Program-made: the position numbers and the translations under genes | In this document: positions 26,196-35,600 of the stretch, one piece after another | Position numbering within the stretch: position 1 is the first letter of the stretch | Layout: every line of letters begins with the position of its first letter | The notes under the pieces: model-generated | Seen by the model: the letters and a program-made list of their open reading frames with translations, nothing else | Told to the model about the DNA's origin: nothing | Databases searched by the model: none | From: DATFVA01 sp963832355 | GTDB lineage: Bacteria > Bacteroidota > Ignavibacteria > Ignavibacteriales > Ignavibacteriaceae | Direction: 5' to 3' | Assembly: GCA_963832355.1 (NCBI GenBank) | Contig: CAWHTX010000015.1 | Coordinates: 52,685-116,684 of the forward strand | DNA length: 64,000 nt

Positions 26196-26330
26196 ATCCT
26201 CTACGAGTACAATGATCCCCGAAGGGAATCGATTTTTGTCCAGTTACAACAACATTATAAGATCCTCGTAGAGGATCTATTATTGTAGAAACAAACGATT
26301 CACCTATCACATATCAGCCTCGTAGAGGCT
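26194..26330. repeat. CCTCGTAGAGG-type palindromic repeats
   Basis: AGATCCTC-gta-GAGGATCT (26260-26278) and AGCCTC-gta-GAGGCT (26317-26331) are palindromes, and the first arm AGATCCTCTACGAG (26194-26207) is inverted relative to 26265-26278. Copies with the arms AACCTC/GAGGTT occur at 39189, 39242 and 41070. The first of these three is followed by text (ACATTTTTGTAGAT) resembling TTATTGTAGAAAC after the copy at 26260. Confidence 0.65.
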
Positions 26331-26344
26331 CTATATATACATAC

Positions 26345-27670
26345 TCAATAATCTTCTGATTTCACAGTAGGATTAGTTGCCTGTTCAACCCCTTCTGCAA
26401 TCTGGGGCAGAATCCCCATACTCCGGTATATCGGTCTTACCATATTCCGTATCAACGGCAGTTTTACCAGGTAGAAAACTGCACTCATCAGACACACACC
26501 GCCGCTTGCTAAAATTGCTGCCGGCGCGCCGATGCTGCTTCCAAGCCCTCCGGCAATAAGACTCCCGAAAGGACTCATCCCCCTGAAAGCCATCGAATAA
26601 AAACTCATCACCCTGCCTCTTTTACTTTCTTCTGAAAGTGTCTGCAGAAGTGTATTAGTCGATGCAATCTGGAGCATCATACCCAGCCCGGCACCTGCCA
26701 TGAGAACAACCGACACAACAAATACACGGGAGAATGAAAAAGTAACCAGACTGATCCCGAAGAGAGAGACCGCCATACCTATAACTTTGCCGAGTCCGAG
26801 TACAGTCTTTTTATTAAGCAGGTAAAAAGCACCAAGCAAAGCTCCTGAACCGTAGGCGCTCATCAGGAAGCCGAACGTATCCGCGCCGCCTTTCAGGTAT
26901 TCCTTCGCAATAACCGGAGCAAGCAGGGTGATCGAAGTACTCATCAGACTAACTACACTCAGTAAAACAATAAGGTAGCGAATTGGTGCGAAGCCGAATG
27001 TATACCTGAATCCTTCGGATAATTGTTTGAGAACCTTTGATTCCCCGGCTTTCAACGCTATCGGTTTAACCTGCATTTTCAGCAGTGATACAACAACCGC
27101 CGTAAAACTTAACGCGTTTATAAGGAAACACCATCCCTCACCTACTGTAGCAATCAGTATACCGGCAATAGAAGGACCCACCAGCCTGGCAGCATTTACC
27201 ATCGAAGAATTAAATGCTATGGCATTCCCAAGATCCTCCTTCTTATTGTCTATCATTTCTACAACAAATGCCTGGCGGATCGGCATATCGAATGCATTTA
27301 TGATTCCCAGTATTACACTCAGAACAATGAGCTGCCATATCTGAATAGCCTCAGTGAAAACCAGAAGTGAGAGTATAAGAGCCTGCAGAAGTGCAAGCGA
27401 CTGGGTATAAAGAAGCAGTTTATGCCGGTTTGATTTATCCGCCAGAACCCCTGCAAAAGGGGCTATAACAAACAGCGGCAGCTGTCCCGAAAACCCCACA
27501 ATTCCCAGCATAAATGCTGAGTTAGTTAGACGATAAACAAGCCACGTTACAGCAACCTGCTGGATCCATGTTCCTATCAGCGACAAACTTTGTCCCGACA
27601 CGAACAGCCGGAAGTTTTTATGGCTTAATGCCCTGAAAGCTAATTTAAGATGGTTTCCGGGAGAGTCCAT
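26345..27670 (-). CDS. MFS_3-type transporter (EntS-like efflux)
   Basis: Protein of 441 residues with 12 predicted helices. The N-terminal half has the MFS signature GQSLSLIGTWIQQVAVTWLV and GVLADKSNRHKLLL (loop 2-3). The arrangement and the segment VEMIDNKKEDLGNAIAFNS match the MFS_3/EntS group, whose members export siderophores or drugs. Its substrate is unknown. It is a single gene with no obvious partner. Confidence 0.85.
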   Translation of the reverse strand: MDSPGNHLKLAFRALSHKNFRLFVSGQSLSLIGTWIQQVAVTWLVYRLTNSAFMLGIVGFSGQLPLFVIAPFAGVLADKSNRHKLLLYTQSLALLQALILSLLVFTEAIQIWQLIVLSVILGIINAFDMPIRQAFVVEMIDNKKEDLGNAIAFNSSMVNAARLVGPSIAGILIATVGEGWCFLINALSFTAVVVSLLKMQVKPIALKAGESKVLKQLSEGFRYTFGFAPIRYLIVLLSVVSLMSTSITLLAPVIAKEYLKGGADTFGFLMSAYGSGALLGAFYLLNKKTVLGLGKVIGMAVSLFGISLVTFSFSRVFVVSVVLMAGAGLGMMLQIASTNTLLQTLSEESKRGRVMSFYSMAFRGMSPFGSLIAGGLGSSIGAPAAILASGGVCLMSAVFYLVKLPLIRNMVRPIYRSMGILPQIAEGVEQATNPTVKSEDY

Positions 27671-27815
27671 TCAATTACTGAAATAATTCCGGCGGCTAAT
27701 ATAATACAGGCAGAGATCAAAAATATTGATAAAGGTAAATCTGTAAGAAATTCTTCCGGTTTCCCCGAAAATATCTCAACATCTGAATTTTTACTTACCT
27801 TTTCGTAGCCAGATA

Positions 27816-28802
27816 TTATTCTCCCCTGGTCATAATGAAACGTTTCGAGCCATCATTAAATAATGCCTCTATAGTTGGTCTGTAAAAGAGATAATCCCTG
27901 TGAATTGCTGAATGGTTCTCCCCGCCTCCGGGAAAATCAGCATTATTACCAAATGCAATATGTGCCGTATGCAGCGCCTTTTCGTCTTCAAGCATATTGC
28001 CTGTTATCCTTGCCCCGGAGTTGATTCCTATACCGAGTTCTCCGATTATCCTCGCCTCCTCATCAACAGAAGAGAGCATTTCTATCCGGCTTACCAGATC
28101 GGGATCTTCACTTTCAAATGAAATAACCTTTCCATTCTCAAGATGCACTTTAAGAGGATAACTGAGGGTTCCTATATCTCCAATGCTGGCATCAAAAATA
28201 ATCACACCATCAGCTTTTGTTTCTTCAGGAGCACAGTAAATTTCGCCGCAGGGCAGATTGCAATTTGCACCGGGATTAACGAAAACATCATGGGAGAATA
28301 TCCTGTTTTTAATGCCAAGGGTCAGGTCTGTTCCCTTTTCAGTAGTGATATGAAGTGACACAGCTTCTTTCAATGCATCGATCAGAACTAATGCTTTTTC
28401 CAGCATCTCTGAATAATCAACATCCATTGATCCTTCTGTCATCATTTCTTCCGTAATACCGGGCATATGCGCACATTTTATATTTTTATTCTCCTCCAGC
28501 CTGAACAGCCAGCTGATCCTGAAATTTATTTCATCAGGAAAAGCTCTCAGAATGTTCAGCACTATGGTCTTTCCGGCTAACAAATCAACAAGTTCAGGTG
28601 GAATTTCCTGCAGCGGACGATTTTCTTCATCAATCAGGTATGAATCAGTTTCACAGTTTTCGGATTCTGCTGCTTTTATAAAAGCATCGGCTATATTTTG
28701 CGAATGTACATCGTAAAGCGTAAGCACTTTATCTTCTGGTGATAAATGAAGAACTTCCCGCAAAGCGCGAAGTGCAGAATGGAACATCTTTCCCTCATTC
28801 AT
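27816..28802 (-). CDS. M29-like metallo-aminopeptidase
   Basis: Protein of 328 residues resembling the thermophilic aminopeptidase (M29/AmpS) fold. Metal ligands expected in this family can be placed in CGEIYCAPEE (Glu), IIGELGIGINSGARITG (Glu, about residue 250), LHTAHIAFGNNADFPG (His) and the following SAIHRDYLF (His, Asp). The N-terminal half is the alpha/beta domain with low conservation. It likely removes N-terminal residues from peptides in the cytoplasm. No signal peptide is seen. The family call rests on motif spacing, not on a search. Confidence 0.65.
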   Translation of the reverse strand: MNEGKMFHSALRALREVLHLSPEDKVLTLYDVHSQNIADAFIKAAESENCETDSYLIDEENRPLQEIPPELVDLLAGKTIVLNILRAFPDEINFRISWLFRLEENKNIKCAHMPGITEEMMTEGSMDVDYSEMLEKALVLIDALKEAVSLHITTEKGTDLTLGIKNRIFSHDVFVNPGANCNLPCGEIYCAPEETKADGVIIFDASIGDIGTLSYPLKVHLENGKVISFESEDPDLVSRIEMLSSVDEEARIIGELGIGINSGARITGNMLEDEKALHTAHIAFGNNADFPGGGENHSAIHRDYLFYRPTIEALFNDGSKRFIMTRGE

Positions 28803-28944
28803 GATCTCCTCCTCTATCTTATAGTGTAAAAATAGCTTTCCTTTTATTATTTGGCAATATCAGCAATTCTATCTCCCCGGATGGATTGTGTTCGCTGAAA
28901 AATAAGATTATATTATAGTACATTTTTAATTACGAGGTTAAAGA

Positions 28945-29919
28945 ATGGAAAACTTAAACCTCCCTTTCCTCCGGAAACAGCTTACAGAACGCAAAGAGCG
29001 TCTGGAAAACAGCGCCGAGAATCTTACTGAACCTGTAAAAATATACCGGCTTCTGCAGCAGATCGACAGAACCCTTGAAAAGATTAACAAGGGATCATTC
29101 GGGATCTGCGATGTCTGTCATGATCCTATTGAACCGGAAAGACTAGCATTTGATCCGATGATTAGCGTCTGCCTTGATCATATGAGTCGTGAACAGCAGA
29201 AAGCCCTTGAGCAGGATCTGGAACTTGCAGGCAAAGTACAGCGGGGACTGCTGCCAAAAAATAACATTAGTATCGACGGCTGGCAATTCGGCTACCGTTA
29301 CCACCCGGCAGGCATCGTCAGCGGTGATTTCTGCGATTTCATTGAGAGGGAGGATAATTCGTTTTTCCTTATCCTCGGTGATGTTTCGGGCAAAGGAATC
29401 TCAGCCTCACTAATGATGTCGCAGCTCCATGCTCTGATCCGGAGTTTCCTCACATTCGGACTCCCACTCCAGGAAATTGTCAGAAGAACAAACAGACTTT
29501 TCTGCGAAAGTATTCTTTCCAATAATTACGCGACAATGGTTTTTGCCAAAGGCAGTCCTGATGGTGTAATTGAATTCTGCATAGCCGGTCATAATCCCCC
29601 AATCCTGTTAAAAGAAAAAAATTTCACAAGGATTAAAGCGACCGGTATCCCGGTGGGTTTATTCTGCGGATCGGAATACGATGTGGCCAGGTATACAATG
29701 GAGCCGGGAAACAGCGTCCTGGTATATACTGACGGCCTAACAGAGTCCTTTTCCGGAGAAGAAGAATATGGTGAAAATCGCCTGATCGAAAGCTACTTAA
29801 ATTCCAATGGGGAGTCCCCCGGCCTCATACTGGAAAAATTGTTCAATGCACACGGTTCTTTTATGAAAGCTGGCAGGCCCACGGATGATGTGACCGCAGC
29901 GGTACTCAAGAAAATCTAA
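28945..29919 (+). CDS. DksA/TraR zinc finger fused to SpoIIE/PP2C phosphatase
   Basis: Protein of 324 residues. The first 85 residues form a coiled-coil (LTERKERLENSAENLTEPVK..) and a C4 zinc finger, ICDVCHDPIEPERLAFDPM with a second SVCLDHMSR, as in TraR/DksA proteins. From about residue 95 comes a PP2C-type phosphatase of the SpoIIE/RsbU kind: LAGKVQRGLLPKN, SGDFCDFIE, ILGDVSGKGISASLMMSQL, SVLVYTDGLTES and RPTDDVTAAVL. RsbU-type enzymes dephosphorylate anti-sigma antagonists. The zinc finger region may bind RNA polymerase or another partner and link the phosphatase to transcription. It is not preceded by an anti-sigma or STAS gene in this window. Confidence 0.88.
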   Translation: MENLNLPFLRKQLTERKERLENSAENLTEPVKIYRLLQQIDRTLEKINKGSFGICDVCHDPIEPERLAFDPMISVCLDHMSREQQKALEQDLELAGKVQRGLLPKNNISIDGWQFGYRYHPAGIVSGDFCDFIEREDNSFFLILGDVSGKGISASLMMSQLHALIRSFLTFGLPLQEIVRRTNRLFCESILSNNYATMVFAKGSPDGVIEFCIAGHNPPILLKEKNFTRIKATGIPVGLFCGSEYDVARYTMEPGNSVLVYTDGLTESFSGEEEYGENRLIESYLNSNGESPGLILEKLFNAHGSFMKAGRPTDDVTAAVLKKI

Positions 29920-30025
29920 AAACCTGGTAGAACTGTTAACAAGTTAGTAGTACAGTTTCTGATGTGGGGAGATAAAAAGTGTCGTCGTTCTCTGAAGATA
30001 ATATGTATTCCGGGAGGCAAAATCA

Positions 30026-30394
30026 GTGAAGCCGAAAAAGAAATATGTCGAAGTACCTTGCGGCGGATGTACCCTTTGCTGCCAGGGAGACGCAATAAGA
30101 CTGCTTGAAGAAGATGATCCGGGCAGTTATCTCACCGAACCGCACTCGTTTATTCCCGGGGCACTGATGCTTGCACATAAACCTAACGGCGATTGTATTT
30201 ATCTTGAGGAGAAGGGCTGCAGCATTCACGACCGCGCCCCTTCGCTCTGCAGAGCAGCCGACTGCCGTGCTTTAGCTTTCAAGTATAATTTTGAAACGGC
30301 TCTCAGACTTCACGAAACAGGAAGTATTGATCTTCGTGTATGGGATCAAGGAAATGAACTTATCAAAAAAATGAGACAGGGAAAAAGACTGTAA
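30026..30394 (+). CDS. YkgJ-family cysteine cluster protein
   Basis: Protein of 122 residues starting with GTG at 30026; GGGAGGC lies just before it. The cysteine pattern VPCGGCTLCCQGDAIRL, then CIYLEEKGCSIHDRAPSLC and RAADCRALA, matches the YkgJ (PF03692) family of zinc- or Fe-S-binding proteins (CxxCxxCC..C..C). The role of the family is unclear; several members may act in metal handling. It follows the phosphatase gene by about 100 bases on the same strand. Confidence 0.82.
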   Translation: MKPKKKYVEVPCGGCTLCCQGDAIRLLEEDDPGSYLTEPHSFIPGALMLAHKPNGDCIYLEEKGCSIHDRAPSLCRAADCRALAFKYNFETALRLHETGSIDLRVWDQGNELIKKMRQGKRL

Positions 30395-30423
30395 TCTCCT
30401 TTAAGAATAACAAACTGCCGTAA

Positions 30424-32127
30424 TCAGAATTTCCTCTTCTCTTTAAATTTTTTCCTGCTGTTCTTCCGCTGTCTATCTGCCGATTTACTCCTTCCCCGGT
30501 TTGAGGAGGAGGATTTTCTCCCGGTTTTCTTCTTGGAGGCAACCTCGACGCCGATTTCCCTTCCTTTAAATTGCTTTCCTGTAAAAGCCCGGAGAATCAG
30601 GTCAGTATATATTTTATCGGTTTCAAAAAAGGAAAAGTTCTTCAGGATCTCGATGTCGCCCACTTCAATCCTGTCATCACCTGTGTATTCATTTATAAGG
30701 CGCAGTAACTTCTGGGGCTGCAGTTTATGGGTGTCTCCCAGGTTAATAAAAAAGCGGGTAAATTTTTGTTCTGATTCATTAATCTTTTCTTTTACGGAAA
30801 CCGGGTTCAGATCGGGGGTGTTTTTGTAATAATCAAGGAACCTGTTGAACTCAAGAGAAACAAATTTCTTGATCAGCTCCTCCCTGTCCAGCCATTCAAG
30901 TTTCTGATAGATTGAAGGGAGGTAAGAAGTAATCTGCGAGTTATCTACTTCAACCTTTTCCATACGGTCAATAAGATGGAACAGCTGCTTTTCGCAGATC
31001 TCCCTTCCGCCTGGAACCGGCAGGTGTAAAAACTCTTTACCTATCTGATCTTCAATAAGCTCAAGTCTCATTTTCTCTTTAAGGTTTGATATAACTATGG
31101 ATGTTCCTTTCCTTCCTGCACGTCCCGTACGCCCGCTTCTGTGAGTATAAAGCTCAGATTCATCGGGGAGACTGTAGTTAATGATGTGGGTAAGATTATC
31201 AACATCAATTCCGCGTGCGGCAACATCCGTAGCAACAAGCAAGGTTATTTTTTTGTTTCTGAACTTATTCATAACCACATTCCTCTGCGCCTGGGAAAGG
31301 TCGCCGTGCAGCGCTTCGGCATTATAGCCGTCTTTCATTAAAAGATCGGCAATCTCCTGTGTTTCCCTTCGTGTTCGGCAGAAGATTATTCCATAGATCT
31401 CCGGATAAAAATCTGCTACTCTCTTCAGGGCAGGATATTTATCCCGCGCGTGCACCATGTAGCATATATGGGAGACATCATCCGATCCCGAGTTCTTTCG
31501 TCCTACCGATATCTCGATCGGCTTATTCATATACCTGTTTGCGATTTTTTTAATATCATCTGACATTGTGGCTGAGAAAAGCAGTGTATTCCTTTCCGCA
31601 GGTGAAGCCCCTAGAATAGATTCCAGGTCATCACGAAATCCCATGCTCAGCATCTCATCTGCTTCATCAAGAACAACTGTCCTGACCCGTGAGAGATCAA
31701 CTTTTTTTCTTTTTAAGAGATCCAGCAGTCGTCCCGGTGTGGCGGAAATAATCTGGGCGCCGTCTTTTATTTTTTTAATCTGTTTTTCCATGCTCGACCC
31801 GCCGAAAACCGCAGCGATTTTAATCCCGGGAACGTACTTGGCAAATTCCGTAAGATCATCTGCGATCTGCAGACATAATTCCCTTGTAGGTGCAAGAATG
31901 AGCTGCTGTGCATACCTGTGATCAGCTTTTGTTTTTTGAATCAGGGGAAGTCCGAAGGCTGCAGTTTTTCCTGTACCGGTTTGTGCAAGGGCTATTATAT
32001 CGGTTGGATCTTCTATAATCAGGGCAGGTATCACTTTTTCCTGGATCGGCATAGTAGTCTCAAAACCCAGATCCTCAACAGCACGTACCAGGGCTTCTTC
32101 CAGCCCTGCTTCTCTAAATGTTAACAT
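30424..32127 (-). CDS. DEAD-box RNA helicase with DbpA-like RNA-binding domain
   Basis: Protein of 567 residues. The helicase core has the Q motif region (MPIQEKVIPAL), AQTGTGKTAAFGLP (motif I), PTRELCLQI (Ia), DEADEMLSMGF (II), SATMSDD (III), ARGIDVDNLTHIINY (V) and HRSGRTGRAGRKG (VI). A C-terminal DbpA-type domain (RIEVGDIEILKNFSFFETD) and a basic Lys/Arg/Ser-rich tail (KKKTGRKSSSSNRGRSKSAD) contact RNA. It resembles DeaD/CsdA helicases that remodel rRNA and mRNA, especially in the cold. The upstream 310 gene-free bases (32128-32437) carry its leader. Confidence 0.95.
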   Translation of the reverse strand: MLTFREAGLEEALVRAVEDLGFETTMPIQEKVIPALIIEDPTDIIALAQTGTGKTAAFGLPLIQKTKADHRYAQQLILAPTRELCLQIADDLTEFAKYVPGIKIAAVFGGSSMEKQIKKIKDGAQIISATPGRLLDLLKRKKVDLSRVRTVVLDEADEMLSMGFRDDLESILGASPAERNTLLFSATMSDDIKKIANRYMNKPIEISVGRKNSGSDDVSHICYMVHARDKYPALKRVADFYPEIYGIIFCRTRRETQEIADLLMKDGYNAEALHGDLSQAQRNVVMNKFRNKKITLLVATDVAARGIDVDNLTHIINYSLPDESELYTHRSGRTGRAGRKGTSIVISNLKEKMRLELIEDQIGKEFLHLPVPGGREICEKQLFHLIDRMEKVEVDNSQITSYLPSIYQKLEWLDREELIKKFVSLEFNRFLDYYKNTPDLNPVSVKEKINESEQKFTRFFINLGDTHKLQPQKLLRLINEYTGDDRIEVGDIEILKNFSFFETDKIYTDLILRAFTGKQFKGREIGVEVASKKKTGRKSSSSNRGRSKSADRQRKNSRKKFKEKRKF

Positions 32128-32437
32128 TTAATTCTTTCATATATCTTTAAAAATATTCCGTATTGCATCCGGACGGCATTTTCTTTCATCAGTAAGTATT
32201 ATTTATCCGGTTTATTTATCAGAGAAGTAATTCAGGCAAGAATATCAATTGATTCAGGCTGGCTTAATTCTCTTCCGCAATGGAAAAGAAATCTTATAGA
32301 GTAAATTTACTAAATTGTTGTCTCATTTCCTTTTACAGACTCTTATACAGCTGAAGGTACAAGGGGATGATCAGGCTAAATAACGGAAAGTTCCTTACAG
32401 AAGTGAAACAAGGAAAGGTTCCGAAGGGGTAAATCCC
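32128..32437. promoter_or_regulatory. Gene-free leader region of the DEAD-box helicase gene
   Basis: 310 bases with no supportable gene lie between the helicase start (minus) and the desaturase stop. The long distance to the helicase start would allow a long 5' untranslated leader as in cold-shock helicase genes, but no cold-shock box or terminator could be recognised. The stretch contains no repeat of the families seen elsewhere here. Confidence 0.35.
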
Positions 32438-33475
32438 TCATTTAATAACCGACTCCAGGTAAAGTCTCCTTGATTGCCTGAAACTGATAAGCTTTTTGTG
32501 TTTTTCATCCCACAGACTTAAAAGGACACTCTTCAGACTCGTTCGAAGAGTTAGGACCCTCGCCTGTTCCTGTAGTTCAGGATTTTCTTTCTGACATTTT
32601 TCAAGGAGGTAATTTGGGATCCTGGGACTCAAATGATGAATATGATGAAAACCGATATTGCCCGTAAACCACTGCAGAATCTTCGGCAGCTTGTAGTATG
32701 AACTCCCGTACAGTGCTGCTTTTGAAAAATCCCAGTTTTCTGCATCCGCCCAATAAGTATCCTCAAACTGATGCTGTACAAAAAACAGCCAGGCACCTGC
32801 TGATGAGCTGATCACCGATATCGGCAGCTGAACTAAAATAAATGCTTTAAGTCCTACCAGCCAGATTAGTCCGGCTATCAGCAGACCTATCACAAGGCTG
32901 GTCATATAAACACTTAACTGGTAAGTTTTAACTGATTTGAACTTTGGCCAGGGAAACCTGTAGATAATTAAAAATAAAATCGTTGGAAACACGATCAACA
33001 GAATAAAAGGATTCCTGTATAGCCTGTATTTAAGCTTACCCCATCGGGACAGGCCGAAATATTCATTTACAGTCATTGTATAAATATCACCTATTCCCCG
33101 CTGCTTAAGATTCCCTGCACCCTTATGATGAATCGCATGTTTCTTGCGCCAGTAATGATAGGGGGTAAAAGTAAATATACTGCAGAATAATCCGCACAAA
33201 TCATTTGCCCGCTGAGTTTTGAAGAACGATCCATGCCCGCAGTCATGCTGAATAATAAAAAGCCGGATCGAAAATCCCGCAGCCGGAAATGCCAGCAGAA
33301 GAGTAATCCAGTAGCTGTATTCGAATGCATAAAGCATTAACAGCCATATTACAATGAAGGGAATAAAAGAGTTGGCAAGCTGCCAGATACTTTTACGGGT
33401 TTGGGATTTTTGATACCTGGAAACAAGGTTCTTCCAGACACGGGGATTGGTCAAAGAATCAGATGAATTCGTCAA
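32438..33475 (-). CDS. Membrane fatty acid desaturase
   Basis: Protein of 345 residues. The three histidine boxes are present: HDCGHGSFF (HxxxH), HAIHHKGAG (HxxHH) and HHIHHLSPRIPNY (HxxHH), between four or more hydrophobic helices. Together they hold the diiron centre that introduces a double bond into an acyl chain. Related enzymes (omega-6 or delta-type desaturases of bacteria) act on membrane lipids and need oxygen and an electron donor. The regiospecificity is unknown. Its presence implies at least occasional exposure to oxygen. Confidence 0.9.
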   Translation of the reverse strand: MTNSSDSLTNPRVWKNLVSRYQKSQTRKSIWQLANSFIPFIVIWLLMLYAFEYSYWITLLLAFPAAGFSIRLFIIQHDCGHGSFFKTQRANDLCGLFCSIFTFTPYHYWRKKHAIHHKGAGNLKQRGIGDIYTMTVNEYFGLSRWGKLKYRLYRNPFILLIVFPTILFLIIYRFPWPKFKSVKTYQLSVYMTSLVIGLLIAGLIWLVGLKAFILVQLPISVISSSAGAWLFFVQHQFEDTYWADAENWDFSKAALYGSSYYKLPKILQWFTGNIGFHHIHHLSPRIPNYLLEKCQKENPELQEQARVLTLRTSLKSVLLSLWDEKHKKLISFRQSRRLYLESVIK

Positions 33476-33911
33476 ATGAAATAAACTCCGGGGTAAATTT
33501 TGTAAAACTCGTTGCCTATAATACGAAATTTACAGACATCTTTTCGTGTCAAAATAAATCTTAATATAAAAAGCCGGCGCCCGGAGATCAGGCAGCCGGT
33601 TTAATCATTTCTTCTTCTTATCATTATCCAAACCGATTTCATTAATATAAGGCATCACTACGTCAAGGATAAATAGCAAAATGTTGGTGTAAAGGTGTTG
33701 ACAAGTACAGTTTTAAAAAATATATTGTAATCAGATTTATAGAATGAATACTTTGAATCACAAAGAATTAAAATACAGAACACACACTCAATCAAGCACC
33801 CCCATCTGGCGCTGGCGCCTCTAATATATTTCCACATACATACGTTCACGCGTAAATAATTTTTCTTTAACCAAATAATTCCATTAATTCATTAATTACA
33901 GGAGTATTGTC
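33476..33911. other. Gene-free stretch between desaturase and trpB
   Basis: 436 bases with no supported gene. A weak inverted repeat, AAGCCGG (33570-33576) with CCGGTTT (33595-33601), lies about 100 bases beyond the desaturase start. The region 33603-33660 shows a short open stretch on the minus strand ending LGDNDKKKK-like, too short to call a gene. The rest is AT-rich and probably holds the trpB promoter. Confidence 0.4.
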
Positions 33912-35279
33912 ATGAGTTCTCCCAAAAAGATTCTGCTTAATGAATCAGATATGCCTGAAAATTTTTATAACATCCAGGCTGATATGCCGAACCCCGTTCT
34001 GCCGCCCCTCCACCCCGGTACGAAAAAACCCATAGGTCCCGATGACCTCGCACCTTTATTTCCTATGGAACTGATCAAACAGGAAGTTTCAAAAGAAAGA
34101 TATATTGAAATTCCCGATGGAGTGAGGCAGGTATATAAGTCTTACAGGCCTACACCCCTGTTCAGGGCATTCAATCTTGAAAAACTCCTTGACACGCCCG
34201 CACGGATATATTACAAGTACGAAGGTGTGAGTCCTGCAGGTTCCCATAAGCCGAACACCGCGATTGCCCAGGCTTTCTATAATAAAGAAGAAGGCGTTAA
34301 GAAACTTGTTACTGAAACGGGAGCCGGTCAGTGGGGCAGCGCGCTCAGCTATGCCTGCAACCAGTTCGGACTCGGATGTGAGGTGTACATGGTACGGATC
34401 AGCTATGACCAGAAGCCTTATCGGAAAATAATGATGAATACTTTCGGGGCAGAGGTATATTCTTCTCCGAGTGACAGGACAAATTCAGGTAAAAAGATAC
34501 TTTCCGAAGATCCTGACTCGCCCGGCAGTCTTGGTATCGCCATTTCCGAAGCAGTAGAACGTGCAGCCACCACTGAAGGAGCAAAGTATTCACTCGGCAG
34601 CGTTCTTAACCACGTACTGATGCACCAGACCGTAATAGGTCAGGAAGCAGTAAAGCAGCTTGAGATGGCGGGGGACTTTCCGGACATCGTCATCGCTCCT
34701 TTCGGCGGAGGCTCAAACTTCGCCGGTATCGCTTTCCCTTTCCTCAGGTACAACCTGCAGGAGGGTAAGAACATAAGATGCATTGCCGTTGAGCCGGCTA
34801 GCTGTCCCAAGCTTACCAAAGGTGAGTTCAGGTATGATTTCGGGGATACGGTGGGACTCACGCCCCTGATCCCGATGTATACGCTGGGACATACATTCGT
34901 TCCCGCTCCCATTCACGCAGGCGGATTAAGGTACCATGGAGCTGGTGCTATAATCAGTCAGCTTCTTAAAGACAAAATAATAGAAGCCACGGCACTTCAG
35001 CAGATAGAATGCTTTGAGGCAGGAGTTAAGTTCGCTCAGGCAGAGGGAATAATCCCGGCTCCCGAGGCAAACCATGGAATAGCGCAGGTAATAAGAGAAG
35101 CACTTAAGGCTAAAGAAGAAGGAACCAAGAAAACCATACTCTTTAACCTCTGCGGACACGGGTACTTCGATATGAGTGCTTATGAAGCTTTCTTCGCCGG
35201 TAAGCTGGTTGATCACGAATTAACTGACGAGGAACTGTATTCAGATCTGAGAAAACTGGATACTCCCGATGCCGCTTAG
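33912..35279 (+). CDS. trpB: Tryptophan synthase beta chain, TrpB2 type
   Basis: Protein of 455 residues, longer at the N-terminus than TrpB1. The PLP-binding lysine is in GSHKPNTAIAQAFYN. The glycine-rich phosphate loop is APFGGGSNFAG, and ETGAGQWGSALS is the catalytic-loop region with the active glutamate. The N-terminal block NFYNIQADMPNP is typical of TrpB2 proteins, which use indole and serine, often without tight TrpA partnership. It makes tryptophan from indole plus L-serine. No trpA neighbours it. It ends before a terminator hairpin. Confidence 0.92.
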   Translation: MSSPKKILLNESDMPENFYNIQADMPNPVLPPLHPGTKKPIGPDDLAPLFPMELIKQEVSKERYIEIPDGVRQVYKSYRPTPLFRAFNLEKLLDTPARIYYKYEGVSPAGSHKPNTAIAQAFYNKEEGVKKLVTETGAGQWGSALSYACNQFGLGCEVYMVRISYDQKPYRKIMMNTFGAEVYSSPSDRTNSGKKILSEDPDSPGSLGIAISEAVERAATTEGAKYSLGSVLNHVLMHQTVIGQEAVKQLEMAGDFPDIVIAPFGGGSNFAGIAFPFLRYNLQEGKNIRCIAVEPASCPKLTKGEFRYDFGDTVGLTPLIPMYTLGHTFVPAPIHAGGLRYHGAGAIISQLLKDKIIEATALQQIECFEAGVKFAQAEGIIPAPEANHGIAQVIREALKAKEEGTKKTILFNLCGHGYFDMSAYEAFFAGKLVDHELTDEELYSDLRKLDTPDAA

Positions 35280-35318
35280 ATAATTACAAAAAAATTCATT
35301 ACTAACCTCCTCATTCGG

Positions 35319-35368
35319 CACCGGGTCATCTCTTCTGCAATTAACACAGGCAGAGGAAAGGCCCGGTG
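35319..35368 (+). terminator. Hairpin terminator after trpB
   Basis: CACCGGG (35319-35325) pairs with CCCGGTG (35362-35368). An inner stem CTTCTGC can pair with GCAGAGG, with one mismatch. TCTTTATATT follows, a short T-rich tail. It lies 40 bases after the trpB stop. Confidence 0.7.
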
Positions 35369-35600
35369 TCTTTATATTCCTCTTCATCACTAAAACTCTT
35401 AGCATCATCAGCCGATTTGACGATATTATCTATTTAAGTATATTTTGAATGATCATTTAAAGATTTTGAGTTTATTTACCGAAAGATTCAGTTGATCGTA
35501 ACAGACGGCAGCATATTAACGGTTGTCTTTCCAGGGTGTAAACAATTCCTTTACACATCCAGCTTAATCCCCCCTACACTTATCAATCAGAGGAGAACTA

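Noticed and set aside
26194..26330. CRISPR array suggested by repeated palindromes
   Set aside because: Only two or three units with unequal spacing, no direct-repeat/spacer pattern and no cas genes.
33658..33849. 63-codon open frame on the minus strand between desaturase and trpB
   Set aside because: Composition is random and no ribosome site is present; the region looks regulatory.
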